Shown one piece after another: positions 1 through 6,600 of a DNA stretch of 13,203 nucleotides. Source of the stretch: Fimbriimonadales bacterium (GTDB lineage: Bacteria; Armatimonadota; Fimbriimonadia; Fimbriimonadales; GBS-DC); assembly GCA_025060055.1 (NCBI GenBank), contig JANXCK010000091.1:1-13203 (forward strand). The letters are read 5' to 3'. The translations under genes were made by a program, and so were the position numbers. The stretch's first letter is position 1. Each line of letters starts with the position of its first letter. Below the pieces are notes generated by a model. That model was not told where the DNA came from. It worked only from the letters and a program-made list of their open reading frames with translations, and searched no databases.

Positions 1-13
1 ACACGCTCCAAGT

Positions 14-427
14 TCAAAATCGCTGGCGGTTGCGGATTCCCTGAAAGCCCCCCCTCCTTGAGGTTCCCCCCGCTACGCGAGGGGAGCCGAGAAAAACGCT
101 CGGTTCCCCCTTAGAAAGGGGGAACCTGCAGGAGGGGGTTCGAAGAATCCTGCCTTCTGCCCGCGTGTTGAGGCAAAACGATGTACCCTTACCAGGAGGG
201 GGGCACGGGGGGTGAGGGCAGATCTCATCCTCAGCTCCCCCTGCACATACCAACGGAACTCGCGGTAGGGCATGTTGAAACTGCAGGCGCGTCATCCCTG
301 CCCAGCGCGCCGCTTGCGCCAGCGTCAGACGCCCTTCACGGTAGAGCCAGATCGCCATTTCCGTGCGGAACTCAGATTCGCTCATCTTGGCTTCGCGTAG
401 CATCTCGTCAGAGACTGTGATGCTCAT
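14..427 (-). CDS. UPF0175-like antitoxin, C-terminal half derived from repeat DNA
   Basis: The reading frame gives 137 aa from the ATG at 427. Residues 1-54 look like the UPF0175 family, which are small putative antitoxins often paired with PIN-type toxins: an N-terminal strand (MSITVSDEML), then a helical segment with YREGRLTLAQAARWAGMTR, the family's typical GRLSLGKAAELAG-like helix-turn-helix. Family members are usually about 80-90 aa. Here homology fades after about residue 55-69, and the rest is Pro/Gly/Arg/Cys-rich because the frame runs through the hairpin repeats at 50-220. The tail is probably not an original protein end, so the gene may be truncated or broken. No toxin gene is visible; one could lie beyond position 1. 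A perfect TATAAT sits six bases before the ATG and no good ribosome site is seen, so translation may be leaderless. An upstream ATG at 487 would add a repeat-encoded leader and is less likely. The family call is moderate; the boundary of the real protein is uncertain. Confidence 0.55.
   Translation of the reverse strand: MSITVSDEMLREAKMSESEFRTEMAIWLYREGRLTLAQAARWAGMTRLQFQHALPRVPLVCAGGAEDEICPHPPCPPPGKGTSFCLNTRAEGRILRTPSCRFPLSKGEPSVFLGSPRVAGGTSRRGGFQGIRNRQRF
50..138. repeat. Cluster of nested GC-rich hairpins
   Basis: An outer 9-bp inverted repeat (50-58 with 130-138) encloses three smaller hairpins. The first is CCCCCGC/GCGAGGGG around 67-84 with one bulge. The second is CCGAG/CTCGG at 87-103. 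The third is a perfect 11-bp stem with a 3-nt loop at 102-126 (GGTTCCCCCTT paired with AAGGGGGAACC). This is the texture of dispersed intergenic repeats, not of coding DNA. It lies inside the open frame of the UPF0175-like gene and probably replaced its original 3' end. A further GC-rich stretch at 186-220 looks like another fragment of such a repeat. Confidence 0.7.
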
Positions 428-432
428 AGAGG

Positions 433-438
433 GATTAT
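433..438 (-). promoter_or_regulatory. -10 box placed for a leaderless start of the UPF0175-like gene
   Basis: The minus strand reads TATAAT at 438-433, six bases before the ATG at 427. A transcript would start at or next to the A of the ATG. No convincing -35 hexamer is seen 16-18 bases further upstream, because that stretch is part of a GC-rich hairpin. Confidence 0.4.
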
Positions 439-442
439 AACT

Positions 443-475
443 CCCTTCCCCCCGCGTGGGAGAGGGGGGCAAGGG
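443..475. repeat. CT/GA-rich hairpin repeat
   Basis: CCCTT and CCCCCC (443-453) pair with GGGGGG and AAGGG (464-475) across one bulged C and a 10-nt loop containing GTGGGAGA. The TGGGAGAGGGG core recurs at 7580-7590, so this is one copy of a dispersed repeat. It fills most of the gap between the 495-aa membrane protein gene and the UPF0175-like gene. Confidence 0.6.
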
Positions 476-524
476 TGGTGGAGGCAACTCGGCGTCTGAA
501 CCCCCTGTTGGTATAAGCGCAGCC

Positions 525-2012
525 TCAGCCGCCTATTCTCAGCGTGAGGAAGCGACGCCAATACTGTATCACACCCGCCAGCACGAACCCGTAGAGTGCA
601 TACAGCCCATACACCCACAGCGGCGCGTCAGGTAAAAACGCCCAGTAGACAGGCGAAAGATAAAGCGATTGCTGCACTATTTGCCGCAACCATGGAAACG
701 GGATCAGGAAACTCAGCGCATGAGCGGAGAATGTCAACCCAATTAGCCCGATAAACGAGCCCACTGTGAAATGATGTGTCGTCGGGAACGAGGCGCGGGT
801 GAGTGCATCGTTGCGCAGCGGGTACGCACGATAGCAGAGGCTGCCCATCCATGCGCACAGCCCCGAAAGCGCCAACAGCCACGCGCCCAAGCGCATAGGC
901 TCAATAGCGATTCCAACGGCGGCGTAGATAATCAACGGCGCAAGAATAGCCATTGCCGTCCACAGCCCTGTCCACCAAAATATCCCGCGCCGTGAAGGGT
1001 GTGCTGCACTGCTTAGGGTCTCGCCTCGCCACAGCGCGAAGAAGGCGAGTTCGTTCAAGAAGTATCCGTAGAATGTCCAACCGATCCAGAGACTGCCGAG
1101 CGCGACGGTACGCGCCTGTGCTGCAGTCTGCACTGTCGCGTCCGCGAAGGCGTACAGGCTCAGACCCCATACTGCGAGGAATAGCACGCTACCCAGCAAA
1201 GGCTGCCAAAACCGCGCCCACAGGATGCACGCATCCGCCTCTCGCAGCAACGCCAGTAGTCCCAGCAGCGCAAATCCACTTAGCAGCACAGCCGCGAACA
1301 CCGCCATCGGCACGGTGAGACCGCCGACCACCAGCGTGCGATGTGCCTCAATCAGTGCCATCGGCGGCGCAAATAGGAATACAGGCATACTGGGAGGCGC
1401 GTCCATCCAAGTCAGGACAAATATGAAATATAGCAAGGAAGAGTGCACAGCAATCAAAATACCACTGGTGCCTGAGCCGACCGCTCCTGATGATTGCTGC
1501 AGGCTCAGCAGTTGCATCCGCCGCCGATGCACCTTGACTATGAACAGTTCGGGCAGCATGCGCATCAGGCTTAGCCAGAACACCAGCAGCGTTGTCAGCA
1601 GCATTCCAAAGTTCACTCCGACTGCGCGCGCACTTAGCCACAGTGCGGGCGCAACCGCCAGTATCGTGAACAGCGTGTACAGCCCCGCAAACAGCCACCG
1701 CCCTAACGCTAAGCTCAACGGCGTCATCCCTGTCAGCCAGATGTCGGGCAGCGCACGCCCTTCGTATGCGTCGTCGAACAGCGCGGCGCTTAGCGGCAGA
1801 ACTTGAATCACCATCAGCCAGCCCAGCGTCAGCAGCGCCGCGAGGAACAGTATTAGCGCGACCGTGTCGCCGCTGACGGCGCCCAGCCAGTAGAGCGCTA
1901 ATGCCAGCGCAAGCGAAATGCCCACGTTGCGCAGCAGCTGTCTCCAGAATTGGCGCGCCCGCATGTACCGACGATACTCAAACAGCAGCAGGGCACGAAT
2001 CTCGTCAATCAC
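525..2012 (-). CDS. Multi-span membrane protein, ABC-2 exporter permease-like
   Basis: This 495-aa protein has about twelve predicted membrane segments, for example near residues 28-47, 50-74, 106-128, 133-150, 185-205, 233-258, 271-290, 303-328, 346-372, 378-398, 416-442 and 461-485. The N-terminus (IRALLLFEYRRYMRARQFW) has the short amphipathic start with a basic cluster that is common in ABC-2 type permeases. It starts with GTG at 2012, preceded by GGAGGG about nine bases upstream inside the end of the previous gene. The gap to that gene is only 2 nt, so the two are co-translated. It is the third gene of a minus-strand operon. No ATP-binding subunit is encoded in the window, so transport is inferred only from permease-like features. 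It may instead be a membrane partner of the 593-aa protein. Confidence 0.6.
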   Translation of the reverse strand: MIDEIRALLLFEYRRYMRARQFWRQLLRNVGISLALALALYWLGAVSGDTVALILFLAALLTLGWLMVIQVLPLSAALFDDAYEGRALPDIWLTGMTPLSLALGRWLFAGLYTLFTILAVAPALWLSARAVGVNFGMLLTTLLVFWLSLMRMLPELFIVKVHRRRMQLLSLQQSSGAVGSGTSGILIAVHSSLLYFIFVLTWMDAPPSMPVFLFAPPMALIEAHRTLVVGGLTVPMAVFAAVLLSGFALLGLLALLREADACILWARFWQPLLGSVLFLAVWGLSLYAFADATVQTAAQARTVALGSLWIGWTFYGYFLNELAFFALWRGETLSSAAHPSRRGIFWWTGLWTAMAILAPLIIYAAVGIAIEPMRLGAWLLALSGLCAWMGSLCYRAYPLRNDALTRASFPTTHHFTVGSFIGLIGLTFSAHALSFLIPFPWLRQIVQQSLYLSPVYWAFLPDAPLWVYGLYALYGFVLAGVIQYWRRFLTLRIGG

Positions 2013-2014
2013 GC

Positions 2015-2902
2015 TCAGCGTCCCTCCGAAGGCAGCACGATAGGCTCAGGACTGCGCAAACAACGCTCCACACGATACACCGCCGCGCCATACAACGCAA
2101 GCGTCAACACCCACAGCATTAGTGCGGCTACAATCACGAACCATTTGCCCTTGAGCAAAATGATTAGAGCAACAGGGATAATCAACATCGAGAGCATTTG
2201 CGCGGCGACCGCACGCTCCTGAGTCGCCTGCTGCGGATTGGCGGTTGCCTCGCGCACGGTTGTCTTTGCGGGCATCGTTACGGTAGCCAGCAGTTGAAGC
2301 AGCGCTATCACGCCCAGCCACAGCACAATCCCCGCTACCGCAGCCAGCGCACCCCAGAACCAGCTTCCTGTCTGTACGAACTGCAGCAACCAGAGCAGCG
2401 GCAGGTAAGCTATCAGCCCGCGCATCAGCGACCCGCACAACACGCTGTTGAGCAAGCAGCCATTCACGAAATGATTGCCCCGCAGGCGCGTCATTCCCAG
2501 CGCAACGTGGTGTTGCGTCTCGCGCATCCTATCCAGAAAGCCCGCCGCAGGCTCTGTATAACTCATCCATCCTACGGGGATAATTCCCGCAATCAGGACG
2601 AGCGTAAGCGGTTGACAAGCCAGCCCATCGATGAACTGAGCAACTTGTTGTTTGAGCGCGGCGTCGTAAGCGAAAACGGCAATCCCAAGCAGCGCAAGCA
2701 GCCACCAGACGATTGCCCAGCGCGTGCGCCAGCGCGTCCACAACGGCAGCACGCGCACCGTGGGGTCGTCCCGAAAAGCCTGCCACATGCGTACCTTACG
2801 ACGCTGCAGCTCCCACACGACGGGATTGTCTGTGTAGTACTCTTCCCACCACTGATGGACGCGTTCGCTCCAGCGCCGACGCGCTACGGCAAAAAGAGCC
2901 AT
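2015..2902 (-). CDS. Multi-span membrane protein, second permease-like subunit
   Basis: This 295-aa protein has a hydrophilic N-terminus (about 60 aa, rich in Arg and Trp) containing NPVVWELQRRKVR. That resembles the NPV..REL.RR motif at the start of many ABC-2 permeases. About six or seven membrane segments follow, near residues 62-80, 97-112, 150-175, 180-205, 235-250 and 253-275. The ATG at 2902 was chosen because AGGAG and AGGTGG ribosome-like sites lie just upstream; a longer frame from 2953 lacks support and would overlap the previous gene by 70 bp. With this start it overlaps the stop of the 593-aa gene by 19 bp and ends 2 nt before the next gene. The layout indicates a complex of all three products. 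The substrate is unknown. Confidence 0.6.
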   Translation of the reverse strand: MALFAVARRRWSERVHQWWEEYYTDNPVVWELQRRKVRMWQAFRDDPTVRVLPLWTRWRTRWAIVWWLLALLGIAVFAYDAALKQQVAQFIDGLACQPLTLVLIAGIIPVGWMSYTEPAAGFLDRMRETQHHVALGMTRLRGNHFVNGCLLNSVLCGSLMRGLIAYLPLLWLLQFVQTGSWFWGALAAVAGIVLWLGVIALLQLLATVTMPAKTTVREATANPQQATQERAVAAQMLSMLIIPVALIILLKGKWFVIVAALMLWVLTLALYGAAVYRVERCLRSPEPIVLPSEGR

Positions 2903-4665
2903 ACTTCCACCTGCTCCTGAGTACGCGCGTTTTCCACGCGAGCGGTCGCCCACACCAAGTAGCGCGTCGACGGCTCAAACGGGAAGGCGAGCGCACCGCC
3001 TGGCGCGAGCGCCCACCCATGACACGGCTCCCAGTCCAGTTCCAAAGGTGATTCGAAGAGCGCGTCGTGGCTCGCTTCGTCCTCAAGCATGCCGAGTGGC
3101 GCATGCTTGTAGCGGGCAACCTGAATGCGTTCGAAGGTGATGTCTGTGCTGGTATTGACCAGTTCGTAGCCTGCCTCTGTTTGGCGCACGCGCAGAGGTA
3201 TGGGCTGCATGCGCCAAGTGTGGATTTCGAGTGTCGTGGGGGTCAGCCCCCAGCCGCGCAGCGTCGCGCCGCCGCCCTCAAAGGTCACCTGAACGGGGTT
3301 GAGCGCTGTCGCTGCATCGACAGCGAGCGCGTCCGCGCCGTCCCAGCGCAGCGACCAGTCGCTCGCAGGTGAGTGGTAAAACCATCGCCCGCGCTCAAGC
3401 GCACTCGCCGTGCTCAGCGTCCCCACCAGCACGCGCTTGCCAGAGATGACGTTGTGTTCAAACGGCGGAGGAACCAGCCAGTGTAGCCCCAGCAGCGTGA
3501 GCAGCACACAGCCCAGCACCCCGTAGGGTGCGTAGACGAGCTGGCGTCGCACACGCAAAACACGCCACAGCCCGTAAAGCACGAACCAATACGCTGTGAA
3601 CAAGCCCACCAGCAAAAGCATCTGCAACGGCGTGAGAACCGCTTGGGCATTCGCGCTGCGCGGCGAGTCGCCCAGCAGCCGTCCGACGGTGTAGCCCGCA
3701 AAACGCGGATTGCGGAGCAGTTCCTGCCACAGCGGGATATAGCCGTGCCAGTTGCGCCACGCAGGGTGGGTCAGGTCACCCCCAAACACAACCAATCGCC
3801 CGAAGCCGTAGGGGATTTGGGCGACGAGCGTATTGCGCTCGCCGATTTGCGCCACCTGTTCGGCGTCGGCAGCGCGAAGCGGCGCGAGCGGCACAGGTTC
3901 ACTCGGCGGCGGGAACGCGCTGCCTGCGGGCGAAATGCGAACCGCCTGCGTTAGGCGTTGCACCCGCAGTGCATCCCAGTCGGGCAGGTAGCGTGCGAGT
4001 GGTGTGCGTCGCAGCAGCGACGCCGACGCGTTCAGCGACACAATCAGTTGCCCGCCGCTGTGCATCCACAAAATCAACGCACGCCACTGCGCTGCGCTCA
4101 GCTGCTCTGCGCCCTCCACCAGCACGATAAACGGCACGCCCAACAGCGCAAGAGGCTCGTCGGGCAGCTGCTGCGGACGCAGGTAAAGTGGCACAAGAGG
4201 GAACGCTTCCGCTTCCAGCTGCCAGCGCGGGGAGCTGCGGAACGACACCGGCGTGTAGGCAATCTGTCTCACGAACTCGTACCCACCTTGCAGGTTGCCG
4301 ATGAACAGCACGCCCACGCCCTGCACCGAAAGCATGGTGGGCAGCGGGGTCAAGGTGTACCCCTCACGCCAGTCGAACAAAGGCATCTGCCCCATCCTGC
4401 GCTCTATCGCGTGCGTGTAGCACAGGAACTGGCGTCGGGCGGGCGCGTTGGGCACGCGCGGCATCGGTAGCCGATACACGGCGCCACGCGTGCGCCATTC
4501 CAAATAGTCAGTTCGTGTTTCAGAGGCGGGTGGAGCCTCAACACGTATGGGCGCGGGGTCAGCCAAGATGTGGGGCAGCAGCAGCGTCAGTTTCGGTGTG
4601 CTACCCCAAGCAGACATCAAACTGCACGCTGCCAGCGTGGTCGCCCATCCCCGATTGCGCCCCAT
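2884..4665 (-). CDS. Secreted/membrane-anchored protein with GATase-like region and two membrane spans
   Basis: This 593-aa protein starts with a probable signal peptide (MGRNRGWATTLAACSLMSAW). Residues about 110-300 alternate strands and helices in a flavodoxin/glutamine-amidotransferase-like way. They include PFIVLVEGAEQLSAAQWRAL, then a GGQLIVSLN strand, and later YGFGRLVVFGGDLTHPAW. No Cys-His-Glu catalytic triad is apparent. Two membrane segments lie near 346-367 and 379-398. The remaining ~195 residues look like an extracytoplasmic beta-rich domain. The arrangement recalls the large accessory proteins next to ABC-2 permeases in GldF/GldG-type loci, but that is an analogy, not an identification. 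It is the first gene of the operon. A -10-like TAAAAT (4680-4675) lies ten bases before the ATG, facing away from the tRNA promoter. The function is unknown. Confidence 0.6.
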   Translation of the reverse strand: MGRNRGWATTLAACSLMSAWGSTPKLTLLLPHILADPAPIRVEAPPASETRTDYLEWRTRGAVYRLPMPRVPNAPARRQFLCYTHAIERRMGQMPLFDWREGYTLTPLPTMLSVQGVGVLFIGNLQGGYEFVRQIAYTPVSFRSSPRWQLEAEAFPLVPLYLRPQQLPDEPLALLGVPFIVLVEGAEQLSAAQWRALILWMHSGGQLIVSLNASASLLRRTPLARYLPDWDALRVQRLTQAVRISPAGSAFPPPSEPVPLAPLRAADAEQVAQIGERNTLVAQIPYGFGRLVVFGGDLTHPAWRNWHGYIPLWQELLRNPRFAGYTVGRLLGDSPRSANAQAVLTPLQMLLLVGLFTAYWFVLYGLWRVLRVRRQLVYAPYGVLGCVLLTLLGLHWLVPPPFEHNVISGKRVLVGTLSTASALERGRWFYHSPASDWSLRWDGADALAVDAATALNPVQVTFEGGGATLRGWGLTPTTLEIHTWRMQPIPLRVRQTEAGYELVNTSTDITFERIQVARYKHAPLGMLEDEASHDALFESPLELDWEPCHGWALAPGGALAFPFEPSTRYLVWATARVENARTQEQVEVWLFLP

Positions 4666-4690
4666 GCCGCTGCAATTTTACCAGAGGGTG

Positions 4691-4719
4691 TTGCATCAGC
4701 AGGCACTGCATGGTATAAT
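4691..4719 (+). promoter_or_regulatory. Sigma-70 type promoter of tRNA-Gly
   Basis: TTGCAT (4691-4696) and TATAAT (4714-4719) are separated by 17 bases. TG at 4711-4712 makes an extended -10. Transcription would start near 4726, about ten bases before the mature tRNA. This is one of the two best promoters in the window and lies back to back with the start of the 593-aa gene. Confidence 0.85.
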
Positions 4720-4736
4720 CCGTTTGCACATGCCGA

Positions 4737-4810
<74 letters not shown>

Positions 4811-4833
4811 GAACAGTCCCTGCCCCCAGAGAG

Positions 4834-5055
4834 TGTTCGAGAAACTGTCTTCGGAGCGCGGCGGCTGAAGCTGTTGCTTGGCAGGCTAAGCCGACCTCCG
4901 TCAGCTGTGTGATACGGGCCTCAAATGTTAATTTGTTGCTTTTGTCTGGGCGCGCCGGGGGGCGCGCCCCTACACAAACCTCTTAGCCCGCGCAGGCGGG
5001 CTTCGTTTGCACAGAGACGGCTTGAGCCGCCCTGCCTGCAGGCATTTCTCGAACA
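4834..5055. mobile_element. 222-bp MITE-like element with terminal inverted repeats
   Basis: TGTTCGAGAAA (4834-4844) is repeated in inverse as TTTCTCGAACA (5045-5055). Between them is a string of small hairpins. One is a perfect 9-bp stem with a GGGG loop (GGGCGCGCC/GGCGCGCCC, 4948-4969). Another is AGCCCGC/GCGGGCT (4985-5002). A CGGCT/AGCCG hairpin lies near 5017-5028, and the palindrome TGCCTGCAGGCA spans 5033-5044. No transposase frame is present. A 21-nt segment (4983-5003) recurs exactly in inverse at 7434-7454 within a second element. This element fills most of the 315-base gap between the tRNA and the dockerin-repeat gene and ends nine bases before that gene's -35 box. No clear target-site duplication is seen. 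Confidence 0.6.
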
Positions 5056-5063
5056 TCTGCCCC

Positions 5064-5092
5064 TTGACAGAACCGCCCGCCTGTTGTATAAT
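5064..5092 (+). promoter_or_regulatory. Consensus sigma-70 promoter of the dockerin-repeat protein
   Basis: TTGACA (5064-5069) and TATAAT (5087-5092) both match consensus exactly and are 17 bases apart. Transcription would start near 5099. It is followed by AAAGGAGG (5109-5116), ten bases before the ATG at 5126. The gene is therefore expected to be strongly expressed and to have its own short leader. Confidence 0.9.
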
Positions 5093-5125
5093 ATAAGCAC
5101 CCTCTGGGAAAGGAGGTTATCGACG

Positions 5126-5914
5126 ATGATAGGCGCGAATCGACTTTTGGGACTGGTACTCGTCGCGGCGCTTACATCCGCCGCCTACTCGCAAACGCTG
5201 GCTGACCGCCTGCGCCAAGCAGGCAGCATCTCGTTCAAGATCAACAATGCCAGCTACTCTATTGATGTCGGCGTGGAGAGCTGTACTACGACCTTCGCAT
5301 CGGGCACGACTGGTGCCCAGAACACGCTCGTGATTAACTTCTTGCCGAACTCGCTGGACTTTGAAGTTACGCTGAACCAGGTCATCAACGCAATTGCCAG
5401 CCAACAGCCGGTGCGGTTCAACGCCACCGTGAGCAACAACGGCACCCGCATCACTTGGACAGCGCAGAACATCCCCGCTCCTGTCTGCACCATCATCACC
5501 ATCAACAATACGGGTTATCCTTTCAAAATCTACAATGTCTTTGGGACGATCACTGTCGATCTCCAGCCGATACCCTGCCAGAGCGATCCGTTGGGCGTGC
5601 TGGGGCGGAATGTGAACATTCGCTTGAACTTGGATCCCAGCAGTCAAGTCGGCTTCACGGGGCGCGTTGCAGACCAGGCATGCTTCGCGGAGTTCTTACT
5701 TGCCTGTGCCCGCGCGTTCAACCTTGACTTCGAGGGCTACGGCGGTCGCTGTGCGGCGGGCGATGTGGACGGCAACGGGTGCGTGAACGACCAAGACCTG
5801 CTGACTATCCTGCTCAACTTCGGCGGTTCGGGTTCGGGCGATGTGGACGGCAACGGCACGGTGAACGACCAAGACCTGCTGATTGTACTGCTCAACTTCG
5901 GGCAGGGGTGCTAA
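5126..5914 (+). CDS. Secreted protein with two C-terminal dockerin-like calcium-binding repeats
   Basis: This 262-aa product starts at the ATG at 5126, which has a strong ribosome site and a consensus promoter; the longer frame back to 4925 is repeat DNA. Residues 1-20 are a Sec signal peptide (MIGANRLLGLVLVAALTSAA). Residues 24-205 form a probable beta-rich domain that I do not recognise, with many Asn and Thr and spaced cysteines. The C-terminus holds two dockerin type I-like repeats: GDVDGNGCVNDQDLL then TILLNFG (212-233), and GDVDGNGTVNDQDLL then IVLLNFG (238-259). Loop ligands are D213, D215, N217 and D224 in the first, with equivalents in the second. The mature part has eight cysteines (53, 121, 151, 186, 194, 209, 219, 262), which could form disulfides. 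Such repeats may bind calcium and mediate cell-surface or complex attachment, but no cohesin partner or enzyme domain is seen here. Confidence 0.85.
   Translation: MIGANRLLGLVLVAALTSAAYSQTLADRLRQAGSISFKINNASYSIDVGVESCTTTFASGTTGAQNTLVINFLPNSLDFEVTLNQVINAIASQQPVRFNATVSNNGTRITWTAQNIPAPVCTIITINNTGYPFKIYNVFGTITVDLQPIPCQSDPLGVLGRNVNIRLNLDPSSQVGFTGRVADQACFAEFLLACARAFNLDFEGYGGRCAAGDVDGNGCVNDQDLLTILLNFGGSGSGDVDGNGTVNDQDLLIVLLNFGQGC
5759..5902 (+). repeat. Tandem dockerin-repeat coding duplication
   Basis: Two 66-nt units start at 5759 and 5837 (period 78 nt, 26 aa including a GSGS linker). They are nearly identical in DNA as well as protein, for example through GTGAACGACCAAGACCTGCT. That indicates recent duplication or gene conversion of the calcium-binding unit. 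Confidence 0.75.
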
Positions 5915-5933
5915 CCTGCCAGATGTGCTTCTC

Positions 5934-6009
5934 GTAGCGTCGGTGTTTCGCCAACCTTCGTGGCACGGACAGTCTTGTCTGTGCGTCGTCGGTGAGACGC
6001 CGACGCTAC
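5934..6009. repeat. Nested inverted repeat between convergent genes
   Basis: The outer arms 5934-5952 and 5991-6009 pair over 19 positions when three G-T pairs are allowed (GTAGCGTCGG... with ...CCGACGCTAC). Inside, 5963-5971 and 5976-5984 form a 9-bp stem (GCACGGACA/TGTCTGTGC) around a GTCT loop. It lies between the stop of the dockerin-repeat gene (5914) and the stop of the GAF protein gene (6081). It could fold in transcripts from both sides and act as a bidirectional stop or stabiliser, although no T-run follows. Its design suggests a dispersed REP-like unit. Confidence 0.7.
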
Positions 6010-6080
6010 AGCTTGGGCAAGACGCCTCTGCCACACGCATGCGCTCACGCTTGGATAAGAGTGTCCGCGCCACGCATCCG

Positions 6081-6578
6081 TCAGTTCGATTTCTCTGCAG
6101 GCGAAGAGTTCACAATCTGTTGGGCAATCCGCTCCCCAATGACTTCCAGCAACGCCTCGTCGCTCTCATCGAACGCGCCGACCTCCGTGCCGTCCACATC
6201 GATCTGCCCCAAAATCCTGCCGCTCACAGGGTGGCGTATCAGCACAACTATCTCGGAGCGTGTCTCCAAGTTGCACGCGAGATAGTTGTCAACCGTGCGC
6301 ACATCCTCGATAATCTGGTTCATGTTCTCGGCGACGGCAGTGCCGCACACCCCACGCCCCACGGGAATCCGCACATGCTCTGTCGGAGGTCCCACATAGG
6401 GTCCCAGCGTAAGCTCGTCTCCCTTGAGCCAGTAGATTCCCACCCAGTGGAAATGGGGCAATCGGGTGTGTAGGTGCTGCATAAGGGTCTGGAGGCGTTC
6501 TTGCAGCGGACTGTCCGACGCTTCCAGAATTGCCTCCGCTTCCAAAATGACCTCTGTCGCCAGCGCGTCGTCCACCAT
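6081..6578 (-). CDS. GAF-domain protein, free methionine-(R)-sulfoxide reductase-like
   Basis: This 165-aa protein is one GAF domain with the fRMsr (YebR/MsrC) signature: HFHWVGIYWL (42-51), LGPYVG (58-63), VRIPVGRGVCGTAV (69-82), IEDV (90-93), NYLACNLETRSEIV (98-111) and GQIDVDG (124-130). fRMsr enzymes reduce free Met-R-sulfoxide in the cytosol using cysteines. E. coli has Cys84, Cys94 and Cys118. Cys78 and Cys102 here match the last two with the same 24-residue spacing, but the first position is His68. It may therefore be a two-cysteine variant or a non-catalytic GAF sensor. The ATG at 6578 was chosen because the conserved domain starts soon after it and AGGAGG lies in the 22-nt gap after the upstream stop; the spacing is long and a small start error is possible. 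It is second in an operon with the cyclophilin lipoprotein. Confidence 0.75.
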   Translation of the reverse strand: MVDDALATEVILEAEAILEASDSPLQERLQTLMQHLHTRLPHFHWVGIYWLKGDELTLGPYVGPPTEHVRIPVGRGVCGTAVAENMNQIIEDVRTVDNYLACNLETRSEIVVLIRHPVSGRILGQIDVDGTEVGAFDESDEALLEVIGERIAQQIVNSSPAEKSN

Positions 6579-6600
6579 AGTCCCTGCGCGTGCCTCCTGT

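Noticed and set aside
50..220. CRISPR array
   Set aside because: The hairpins differ in sequence and spacing, there are no regular direct repeats with unique spacers, and no cas gene is near.
4925..5125. N-terminal extension of the dockerin-repeat protein from an upstream ATG at 4925
   Set aside because: It runs through the hairpin element and the promoter. The ATG at 5126 has a strong ribosome site and starts a clean signal peptide.
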